A stretch of DNA of 64,000 bases, taken from assembly GCA_029881895.1 (NCBI GenBank), contig JAOULS010000001.1, forward strand, positions 1 to 64,000, written 5' to 3'. The translations under genes were made by a program, and so were the position numbers. Positions 1-8,700 of the stretch are shown one piece after another. Every line of letters begins with the position of its first letter. Position 1 is the stretch's first letter. The notes beneath the pieces were generated by a model that ran no database searches, had not been told where the DNA came from, and saw only the letters and a list, made by a program, of their open reading frames with translations. This DNA is from Cyclobacteriaceae bacterium (GTDB lineage Bacteria; Bacteroidota; Bacteroidia; Cytophagales; Cyclobacteriaceae).

Positions 1-104
1 TCTCCTTTTTTTAATTGAAGGTTTAAGTCCTTTAACACCACTAACTTTTCATAACCTATAGCAAGGCTGGCAGTATTAAGCGATATCGTAGTTTGATCTT
101 TCAA
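1..104 (-). CDS. ABC transporter ATP-binding protein, FecE/BtuD-like (partial, 5' end only)
   Basis: Only the first 34 codons are in the window; the gene runs off the left edge. The frame opens with TTG at 104-102, directly after the permease stop codon, which is in the same frame and so excludes an earlier start. The encoded start contains ISLNTASLAIGYEKLVVLKD and ends LQLKKGE, the first beta strands of an ABC ATPase just before the Walker A loop, which lies outside. It would power the adjacent FecCD permease in uptake of an iron chelate, heme or cobalamin. Too short to choose the substrate. Confidence 0.8.
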   Translation of the reverse strand, partial: MKDQTTISLNTASLAIGYEKLVVLKDLNLQLKKG

Positions 105-1130
105 CTAAAATGATTTAGCAATATTCCTTTTCTTTAAAATAATCCATATCACAAATGGTGCTCCAAGTAATGAAGTAATAGCATTTATTGGCAATGTATA
201 TTCTGACCCAGGCAATTGAGCTACCGTATCACAAAATAGCATGATACCACTCCCTACTAAGATTGAAGCGGGTATCAACACTCGGTGATCTGCGGACTGA
301 AAAATTCCTCTTACTACATGAGGCACTGCTAACCCCACAAAAGCAATAGGGCCACAAAAAGCAGTAATTGAACCTGCTAAAAGACTCGTACTACAAATGA
401 TTAACATTCTATTTATTTTCATATTAACCCCCATACTACGGGCGTAATTCTCTCCAAGCAACAATGCATTTAGGGGTTTTATTAGAATAAAGTTCATCCC
501 CAAACCCAATGAAATTAAAAAAAACATTATCGTAATTTCACCCCAATTGAGTCCTCCAAGGTTACCAAAAGTCCAAATCATGAAAAGTTGTATTTCTTGA
601 GCACTACTAAAATACTGAAGTACACCCACCAATGCACCTGTTGCACTACCGAACATCAGCCCTATTATGAGTAATGACATACTATCTTTCACTCGAATTG
701 ACATTACCATCACCACCATTAGAACAGAAAAAGAACCTAGAGAGGAAGCTATTACAACTACCCAACTTCCAATGATCCAATGATAGATAAAACCGCCAAT
801 AATGGATCCCGAAAGAATTAGTAATGCAACACCCAAACTAGCTCCTGAGCTAATCCCTAACACAAAAGGCCCTGCTAAAGGATTCCGAAAAAGCGTTTGC
901 ATCTGCAAACCACAAACGGAGAGTCCTGCACCTACTAATATTGCTGTTATTGCTTTGGGCATCCTAAATTGCCAAATGATAGTATACCAAGAGGTTTTTA
1001 TGTCATCTGTAAAGAAAGATTCAAGAAGAGACGAAAAAGGTATAGAAACACTTCCGATGCTTATATTTAAGATAAGTAAAACTAAAATAGCTATTGGGAG
1101 TAAAACTCCAATAATAAATCTATTCTTCAT
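105..1130 (-). CDS. FecCD/BtuC-family ABC transporter permease
   Basis: A 341-residue inner-membrane permease with about nine or ten hydrophobic helices. Family marks are the segment LRNPLAGPFVLGISSGASLG near residue 80 and GPIAFVGLAVPHVVRGI near 260, the FecCD signature and the part that contacts the ATPase. I start it at ATG 1130 (MKNRF); a longer frame opens at 1166 but would run further into the upstream gene. It overlaps the end of the WG-repeat gene by 11 bases and abuts the ATPase gene. FecCD proteins import ferric siderophores, heme or B12. The hemA operon suggests iron or heme, while the B12 genes 11-17 kb away suggest cobalamin; the sequence does not decide. Confidence 0.93.
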   Translation of the reverse strand: MKNRFIIGVLLPIAILVLLILNISIGSVSIPFSSLLESFFTDDIKTSWYTIIWQFRMPKAITAILVGAGLSVCGLQMQTLFRNPLAGPFVLGISSGASLGVALLILSGSIIGGFIYHWIIGSWVVVIASSLGSFSVLMVVMVMSIRVKDSMSLLIIGLMFGSATGALVGVLQYFSSAQEIQLFMIWTFGNLGGLNWGEITIMFFLISLGLGMNFILIKPLNALLLGENYARSMGVNMKINRMLIICSTSLLAGSITAFCGPIAFVGLAVPHVVRGIFQSADHRVLIPASILVGSGIMLFCDTVAQLPGSEYTLPINAITSLLGAPFVIWIILKKRNIAKSF

Positions 1131-3270
1131 CGGTAAGTAGTTCCCACTTTTGATTTGTAGATGCAAAATAAGAATCAGTACGTGGGTTATACATTATTTT
1201 GTCATAAATCTGAGGAATAGTATTTACACCATTCGTAGTTGTTACACCAAATTTTTCTCCTTTTTGGATAATTACATATCCATTCTCTAAATCTTGAAGA
1301 GAGTTGTATTTATTATTTATAAGCACTCTACCCTCTGCATCAACCAAACCAAATTTACCTTTTTCTATTGTAATATACCTTCCACTAGGCTGCCTTTCTA
1401 TTTTATAATGAATGGGTGCTAAAACAACTTTTCCCTCATCATTCACCAATCCGTATAAATTATTCAATTTCATAATCGCAACTTTATTTATAAAGTGAAA
1501 ACTATTATCATAATTAGGTTGGATAATGATGTTTTCGTTTTTATCAATCGCTCCCCATTTGCCCATTATTTTTACACTAATTAATTTCCCTTTTGCATCC
1601 CCTACCTCCTCATATCTATTGGCTATTTTTAATTCTCTTGTCTTAGAATCAACAAATCCAAAACTTCCTGCTATTTTAACTGCCACCCAATCACCTTCTT
1701 TCTCTTTTATATAACTTGTTTCATGAGTGTTATTCACTATTTCTCCTTCTACTATTGTTCCTTGTAAATCAATCTTTATGATTGTACTATCATTACGATA
1801 TTCCCAAAGTAAATCATTCTTGTACTTCAGTTTGTTTTCAGTAAAGTAAATCAAATCTCCATTGACATGTTCAAGAGAAGTCTTACCCTGTAACCTATTC
1901 AGAAACAAGCTATCTTTCACCCATTCAATTTTTGCTTTTCTTGGTGTCACTACCCAATTACTCTCCTCGTCAATCACTCCATATTCACCATGAAATTGCA
2001 CCACGGTTTTATCTTCTATAAATTCACCAACCGAGTCATATACACAATGAATGATTTCTTTTCCATTTCTATTCATAAACCCCCAATGACCTCTCCTTTT
2101 TACTGCAAAAAACTTGCTATCGTATTCTCTTATCTGCTCGTACTCAAATTTAGAGCGTTTTACTCCAAAAGTATCATATACTGCCCATACCATTTTATTA
2201 TTTATACGATTAGATGCATATACAAATTCATCTATTAGACGCAAAGAATCATATCCTAGTTGACTATTTCTCTGCTTACTCAAGTCAAAAATGCCATACT
2301 TATTCCCAGCTCTATAGAGAGCTTTATTCCCTACAATTGACAAAATGGACTCAAATCCATTTGGAGTTAATGGAGTGAATTGTTGATTTAGTATCTGTTG
2401 ATGATTTGTGGCAGAAATTAATATCTTATTCCCTATGAATTTCATTTCATCGCATACAATTGTCTCGATTAATCTATTTTTTGCTGAAAACACTTCCCAT
2501 TTCGGATATTTTTGACCTTTTAGGACACCATTTTCTAAAGAAAAATCTTTGTATTTTATTGGTGCTATACGGTTACCCTTGTTATCCACCAACCCACACA
2601 TCAAACCTTTATATATTTTTAAATACCCCTGTCTCCATACTTCTACTTTGGTAAGGCTATCCAGAATTATTGATTTTATCACTGAATTATATAGTTGTTT
2701 TTCTCCATTACTATTCGACAACAATAATAATTCATTGGAGACAGGTGAAATAGAGGTATATGCTATAGGTAGCAAAATTTGATTATCAGAACTTAAAAGC
2801 CCATATTTTTTTTCAGTATTTACTCTATCCGAAACCAACAGATTGCGATGTGCCTCTTGCATACTTAGGTACTTAAATGGTACTACAACTTGTCCTTTTG
2901 GATTAAATAAACCAAAAAAAATAGATCTAGAAACTTTCCCTGTTTTTCCGCCTATAATAAAGTTAGCTTTTGTTTTATTTAAGAATGCATATTCAGGAAG
3001 GGTTATTTTTTTGTTGGACAATGACATCAATCCCCATTTGCTATTTTGCATATACCCTATAATACTCTCAATAGGGGCATCATCATTGTTATTACTCCAA
3101 CCTAAATCATCATATTTGGGAGGAATTATTTTTTTTCCAGAAGCATTCTTTAGTCCTTTTTTACCATCATTTACAATTATCTCATATTCGCCATTGGGTA
3201 ATTGGTGTGCAAAAACAGAAATAGGGAAAAGAAATAAAAAAAGAAGAAATCTCACTATCAAACCGTTCAC
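1120..3270 (-). CDS. Secreted WG-repeat protein
   Basis: 716 residues with an N-terminal signal peptide (IVRFLLFLFLFPISVFA, cleavage expected after A21). The rest is about thirteen copies of the WG/KWG repeat, each with a core like KWGLxxxxGKxIxPxxYD; examples are SKWGLMSL, KYGLLSS, HWGFMNR, KWGAIDK and KFGLVDA. The repeats are thought to form a beta-rich binding scaffold; no catalytic motif is visible. It starts 9 bases after hemA and its end overlaps the permease start, so it is probably co-transcribed and translationally coupled with both. A link to heme or iron handling is only inferred from position. Confidence 0.88.
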   Translation of the reverse strand: MNGLIVRFLLFLFLFPISVFAHQLPNGEYEIIVNDGKKGLKNASGKKIIPPKYDDLGWSNNNDDAPIESIIGYMQNSKWGLMSLSNKKITLPEYAFLNKTKANFIIGGKTGKVSRSIFFGLFNPKGQVVVPFKYLSMQEAHRNLLVSDRVNTEKKYGLLSSDNQILLPIAYTSISPVSNELLLLSNSNGEKQLYNSVIKSIILDSLTKVEVWRQGYLKIYKGLMCGLVDNKGNRIAPIKYKDFSLENGVLKGQKYPKWEVFSAKNRLIETIVCDEMKFIGNKILISATNHQQILNQQFTPLTPNGFESILSIVGNKALYRAGNKYGIFDLSKQRNSQLGYDSLRLIDEFVYASNRINNKMVWAVYDTFGVKRSKFEYEQIREYDSKFFAVKRRGHWGFMNRNGKEIIHCVYDSVGEFIEDKTVVQFHGEYGVIDEESNWVVTPRKAKIEWVKDSLFLNRLQGKTSLEHVNGDLIYFTENKLKYKNDLLWEYRNDSTIIKIDLQGTIVEGEIVNNTHETSYIKEKEGDWVAVKIAGSFGFVDSKTRELKIANRYEEVGDAKGKLISVKIMGKWGAIDKNENIIIQPNYDNSFHFINKVAIMKLNNLYGLVNDEGKVVLAPIHYKIERQPSGRYITIEKGKFGLVDAEGRVLINNKYNSLQDLENGYVIIQKGEKFGVTTTNGVNTIPQIYDKIMYNPRTDSYFASTNQKWELLTDEE

Positions 3271-3279
3271 AACTATTCG

Positions 3280-4554
3280 CTATTGTTTTTCAATAGACTG
3301 CTGCTCAAGATTGAATAAATCATTAAGTACATCGATAAGCGTCTCTGCATCACCTCGTTTACACGCTGCTTTAAGTTGAAGAACTGGTAATTTCATCACT
3401 TTTTGCATCATCCCTTTACTAGCCTTGTCTAAGAATTCCAATTCACTTTCAGATGCTTTTTTAACAAAACGCTCTATTTCTTCCTTACGAATTTCTTCTA
3501 AAGCATTTTTTAATTTTTTAATGGTCGGGGAAACTTCCATTTCCTGAGTCCAAGTTGACAATTCCTCAAGTGCTTCTTCAATAATTGATTTCACATGAGG
3601 GATCGCCTCAATTCGTTTATTTAATGCTTCTGAAGCCTTACTTTGTATGTCGTCAATGTTATACACCAATGCACCAGGGATGTTTTCCACATCTGGTGCA
3701 ACACTTCTAGGTACAGATAAATCTATAAAAAATTTGGGTGAGAGTAAATCAATTTTTTCAACAATTGCTTGAGTAATAAAAGGCTTGTTATTTGCTATTG
3801 AGCAAACAACTATATCTGCATTATTAATCGCATCAATAGCGTTTTCAAAGGGTATCACTTGAAAATTATTTGTACCATTGGCAACTTCTTCCGCTCTTGA
3901 CAAGGTCCTATTCGTAATTGTAATATTTTGCAACTTAGAATCTGACAAATTCTTGCATAGAGACGTTCCTATTTCTCCAAGACCTACTACTAACACCCTT
4001 GGATCGGTATAATTTTGAGCTAAATCACTCACCAATTCTGTGGCGGCATATGACATTGAAGCTGCACCATCTCTAAAAGAGGTTTCTTGTACCACTCTCT
4101 TGTTGGCAAAAAAGACAGTATGCATCAGTCGGTGTAAAAATGGTCCCGCTGCATCTTCATCCGCACTCCACTGATAGGCTGTTTTTACTTGATTACTTAT
4201 TTCCATATCACCTACCACCTGAGCTTCGAGCCCCATCGCCACATTAAACAAATGTTTTACTGATAGATTGTGATCTGTAATCACATCAAAATACGAAGCA
4301 TATTTTGATAAATTCTGCTTCCCTTTCACTATCCCCAAACACTTTAATATCTCGTTTGTTAATACTTCAGTAGCAGAATAATAAACTTCGGTTCGATTAC
4401 AAGTAGACAAGACCAGTACATTGATCGCCTGAGAAGTGTCTTTAATCAAATTTATTAAACGTTTTGCTTCTTGTTCATTAAGAGAAATCACCTCTCTAAT
4501 TTCGATAGGTGATTTTTTATATGATAAAGCAAGTGTTTTAAAATTTTCTTCCAT
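3280..4554 (-). CDS. hemA: Glutamyl-tRNA reductase
   Basis: First step of C5-pathway tetrapyrrole synthesis: NADPH reduction of glutamyl-tRNA to glutamate-1-semialdehyde. The catalytic cysteine lies in STCNRTEVYY (about residue 52), the NADPH site is GLGEIGTSLCKNL, and the C-terminal helical dimerisation domain is present. At 424 residues it has normal length. ATG 4554 (MEENFKTLALSYK) is preferred over ATG 4563 because a strong promoter -7 box ends at 4573, leaving almost no leader for the earlier codon. It heads a minus-strand operon with the WG protein and an ABC importer; the other hem genes are not in the window. Confidence 0.96.
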   Translation of the reverse strand: MEENFKTLALSYKKSPIEIREVISLNEQEAKRLINLIKDTSQAINVLVLSTCNRTEVYYSATEVLTNEILKCLGIVKGKQNLSKYASYFDVITDHNLSVKHLFNVAMGLEAQVVGDMEISNQVKTAYQWSADEDAAGPFLHRLMHTVFFANKRVVQETSFRDGAASMSYAATELVSDLAQNYTDPRVLVVGLGEIGTSLCKNLSDSKLQNITITNRTLSRAEEVANGTNNFQVIPFENAIDAINNADIVVCSIANNKPFITQAIVEKIDLLSPKFFIDLSVPRSVAPDVENIPGALVYNIDDIQSKASEALNKRIEAIPHVKSIIEEALEELSTWTQEMEVSPTIKKLKNALEEIRKEEIERFVKKASESELEFLDKASKGMMQKVMKLPVLQLKAACKRGDAETLIDVLNDLFNLEQQSIEKQ

Positions 4555-4572
4555 CTGGCACATCTATAAATA

Positions 4573-4603
4573 CAAAAATAAAAAACTCAACTGACATCAC
4601 AAA
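4573..4603 (-). promoter_or_regulatory. Bacteroidota-type promoter of hemA
   Basis: On the minus strand TTTG (4603-4600) is followed after 19 bases by TATTTTTG (4580-4573), a full match to the -33/-7 consensus TTTG...TAnnTTTG. Transcription would start near 4568, leaving a leader of roughly 14 bases before ATG 4554. Confidence 0.7.
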
Positions 4604-4621
4604 GTTGTTTTTTTAGCCTCA

Positions 4622-4665
4622 TTTTATTGTTGACATATTTTTTGCTTTACAAAGCAACAATAAAA
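4622..4665. repeat. Nested inverted repeats between hemA and the HhH gene
   Basis: An 11-bp perfect inverted repeat (ttttattgttg at 4622-4632, caacaataaaa at 4655-4665) encloses and overlaps a second one (ttgcttt at 4642-4648, aaagcaa at 4651-4657, two-base centre). It lies just upstream of the hemA -33 box in a divergent promoter region and is a candidate operator. There is no T-tract on either side to make it a clear terminator. Confidence 0.45.
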
Positions 4666-4759
4666 CATTAATATTTCTTCTTATTGCAATCATAATAATT
4701 CATGATATTTATCACTTTGCTATTTAAATTATATTAACTATACTTATAACACATATAGT

Positions 4760-5632
4760 ATGAAAAAAATAAGATACTGGATTATACAATTAATGGGGGT
4801 TTCAAAAACTGAAGCTAATGGCGTGATATTTTTATTTATATTTCTGTTTCTCATCATAATTGCCCCCTATTATATAAGCACTACAAATAACTACACCTAT
4901 TCAGCAAAAGACAGCCTACTTCTCGATTCAATGTTGGTCTTGATAAAAACCAACAAGCCCACTATTAAAAAAAAGAAAACCTATCGTACAATAAATAAAG
5001 TATCACCTGAATATTTTGACCCTAATAATGCACCCATTGATCAGCTAATTTCTATTGGCTTTTCGAAGAAACAAGCTCAAAACATATCTAATTACAGAAA
5101 TAAAGGTGGTCAGTTTAAAATAAAAAAAGATTTGCTAAAAATATATAGCGTTGATTCTTCCTTTTATTTGAGGGTGGCTCCATTTATAAAACTCCCAGAC
5201 AAAATTAACTTAACCAAAAAAAAAGAACTAGTAGCCTTCAACATCAATACCGCAGACACCATCGATTTTATGAAAATACATGGAATAGGAACTATAATCT
5301 CTAAAAGAATCGTAAAATTCAGAGATAATATAGGTGGTTTTATAAATATTAATCAACTAGATGAAGTTTATGGTATAGAGATAGGACCACTTACTAAACT
5401 AAAATCTCTTGGTTATATTACTGCTAAGGACAGTATCAAACGAATCAATATTAATTCGGCTGATTATTCTACTTTAATCAAACATGTATACATCAATAAA
5501 AAAACGGCTAACGCTATCATTCAATACAGAAATCAACATTCTAATTATCAAAAAGTGGACGATTTAAAAAAAATACACCTTATATCTAATTCGTTGTTTG
5601 AAAAATTAGAGCCTTACCTCACCATTGAATGA
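4760..5632 (+). CDS. Membrane-anchored helix-hairpin-helix protein (ComEA-like)
   Basis: 290 residues. An N-terminal GVSKTEANGVIFLF segment with one transmembrane helix (about residues 22-42) is followed by three helix-hairpin-helix units of the ComEA type: DPNNAPIDQLISIGFSKKQA, NINTADTIDFMKIHGIGTII and NINSADYSTLIKHVYINKKT. Such HhH units bind DNA without sequence specificity; ComEA is the DNA receptor in natural uptake. The protein may hold DNA at the envelope, but no other competence gene is in the window. It is followed 81 bases later by a large helicase on the same strand, so the two could be co-transcribed. Confidence 0.85.
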   Translation: MKKIRYWIIQLMGVSKTEANGVIFLFIFLFLIIIAPYYISTTNNYTYSAKDSLLLDSMLVLIKTNKPTIKKKKTYRTINKVSPEYFDPNNAPIDQLISIGFSKKQAQNISNYRNKGGQFKIKKDLLKIYSVDSSFYLRVAPFIKLPDKINLTKKKELVAFNINTADTIDFMKIHGIGTIISKRIVKFRDNIGGFININQLDEVYGIEIGPLTKLKSLGYITAKDSIKRININSADYSTLIKHVYINKKTANAIIQYRNQHSNYQKVDDLKKIHLISNSLFEKLEPYLTIE

Positions 5633-5713
5633 ATAACATTTATTCAAATAAATCGCTAACAAAATATACATTTCACTATATTCCACCTTTAATAAAATTT
5701 TGTATAAACACAC

Positions 5714-8700
5714 ATGATTAATATTCTCAAGTCATATCTAAAACGGCTCACCAACCTGACTGGGAATAATCGGTCACTGCTATTACTAAGGCTATCTACT
5801 AGTCAATTTATTGATATAAATGAATTAAATTTCCTTAATACCAAACCTTCATTTTCAATTATCGAGGATTTGATTGCTCGCAAGAAAAAAATTCCTCTTT
5901 GTCCGGATATTGACCCAAGGGATAAAAACAATAACCAAACGAGCAAAAAATTACGAAAAATTGATAGAATGGATAAGTTTTTATTCGAAGAAAGAGGTAG
6001 TAAAGACTTATATGTAGGTTGGCCTTTTATAAAGGGCCAATTTATGGATGGCACATCGGTAAGAGCTCCTCTCCTATTTTTTCCTATACAACTAAAGTTG
6101 GAGAATGGTAAATGGGCAATTTACTCAAGAGACGAAGTGGGCATATCTTTTAATAAGTCATTTTTACTTGCATATGCTTTTTACAATAATGTAAAAATTA
6201 CAGATGATTTTATTGAAAAAATTATTGAAGACTTTGATACAGATAGCACGGTATTTAGAACTACATTGTATCAGGAATTAAAAGAAAGTCCTATTGAACT
6301 CAATTTCAACCAAAGCATATTCGAAAATAAACTTCAAAATTTCGAGCAATACACAAAAAAAGATTTTGAAAATGCTCAGAACACAGGGGAATTAAAATTA
6401 TACCCCGAAGCTGTACTAGGTATATTTCCACAATCTGGTTCACACTTAGTGCCCGATTACACTTATTTAATTGAAGAAAAAACTCCTGAAAGCATGGAGT
6501 CATTTTTCGAATCACGTTCATCGCACCTTACAGAAGATCACAATACTGTTTTTCCTGGGCTAAACTTTATTAAAAGAGTAAAAGAAGAAAACATTATCAC
6601 TCCATTTAAAATGGATGCCTTTCAAGAAAATGCGCTAAAGGCTGTAAAAGAGGGTAATTCACTCGTTATACAAGGGCCACCTGGCACTGGGAAATCACAA
6701 CTTATATGTAACCTCATTAGCGACTTTATTTCATCAGGAAAAAAGGTGTTAGTGGTTTCTCAAAAACGAGCAGCACTTGATGTGGTGTATGCTAGAATGA
6801 AAGAAAATAACGCTGAAAGTTTTGTTGGGATTGTTCATGATTTTAAAAATGACAGAAAAAAAATATATGAAAAAATAGCGAATCAAATCCATCGATTAGA
6901 TGAGTATAAAATTAAAAATAGCAGCCTAGATTCAATTCATTTAGAACGAAATTTCACCCATAACTGTAGAATTATAGATCATATTACGGAAGAAATGGAA
7001 GAGTTCAAACAGGTTTTATTTGATGAGTCGGAATGTGGCATATCAATAAAAGAGCTTTACCTTACTTCGAACTTAAATGAACCTTCAGTAAATTTAAAGC
7101 AAGAATATAGGTCTTTTCATTTTAATAATTTGAACACCTTTATTAATAAACTAGAGCTTTACGATACATACGCTCAAAAATTCAATAAATACGACCACCC
7201 ATTTTACAATCGTAAATCATTCAAAGGTCATACAATACATGACCTTTCGGAAATGAAAAATATGATTAAAGAGATGCCTATATATCAAACCGAAGTAAGT
7301 GATAATATTGAAAAATTACTTGGATATGGATTTAGTATTGAGGAAGCTGATCCTTTTAATAATAAAGTAGAGTTGATAAAAGAAATGCTAGGGATATTGA
7401 AAAATCCTGAAATATACACACATTTTCAGCATATGCAGCCTTACTCTGATAATGAGACTGATCTACTATGGCTCACCAATACTGAGCGTGTATTAATGCA
7501 ATGCTATCATGGAGTTGGCCCAGAGTTAAGCTTAAATGATGATGAGCTTGGGAAATTTCAAGAAACACTTCAACGTAATATGGAGGCTAGAAAAGGATTG
7601 CTAAAACTCGTAAAATGGCAGCTATTTTCTAAAGACAAATACTTTATTAAGCGTGTTTTAGTAGCCAACGATCTACGAAAAAACAAAGCAGGTTTTAAAA
7701 TTATGGTCGAAAAAATTGACAATCGACTTAATTTAGCTCATAATCTCACAAAATTAAAAAGACAACCGTGGCTTGATGACATCCCTGCAAATTTAAGTAA
7801 AGTCCATTTGCAAAACTGGTTTCATGTGCAGCGACTTGCCCTTAAATCTAAGCTCATATTTAATTCGATAAGGAATTTCAAAGATTACTTTAACATCCAA
7901 AAGCTAACGTATATTGAACTTCAACAAAAATTAAATGCTTTATATGTAATTATAAAAGACATCCCTGAAAAAAAACTGCAATGGTCTAAATACTATAGTG
8001 AACATCAAATAAAACACATACTAGAGGGGGGTAATTTTGAAGTAAAAGTAGCAAAAGCGTTACAGAAAGACTTTGATGCCTTATGTGAGTATGATAACTT
8101 ACTAAATTCACTTACCTCTGACGAATCGAAAGTAATCGAAAAAATTTATGAAAATGTTGAACAACATGATAGAGATTCACTAATAAAATTATTTGGAAAT
8201 AGCATAAGGCTTGCATGGATCGATCATATTGAGACCAAATTTCCTATTCTTCGAATCGTGTCTTCATCAAAATTTCAGAAGATGGAAAAAGAATTACAAG
8301 ATGCGGTAAAGGACAAATTACTAGCGAGCAATGATATTCTTTTATTGAAGGCTAGAGAAAGAACTTATGAAAATTTGGAATACAACAGGCTCAATAACAG
8401 AGTGACATATCGTGATTTGAATCATCAGGTTACTAAAAAACGTAAAATATGGCCTTTACGAAAACTTATCTCAGAGTTAAAACATGAACTTTTTGATTTA
8501 GTCCCCGTGTGGTTAGCATCACCCGAATCTGCTTCTGCCATTTTTCCAATGGAGCAATTCTTCGATTTAGTGATTTTTGATGAAGCCTCACAATGTTTTA
8601 CAGAAAAAGGAATTCCATCAATATATAGAGGAAAACAAATTGTAATAGCAGGAGACAATAAACAGTTGAGACCAAACGATTTATATAAAATTAGATACGA

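Noticed and set aside
802-1140. Open frame on the plus strand opposite the FecCD permease
   Set aside because: It is the antisense shadow of a clear membrane-protein gene and has no recognisable domain.
2843-3379. 178-codon plus-strand frame opposite the WG gene and the hemA end
   Set aside because: It spans two real genes on the other strand, and its composition mirrors their codons.
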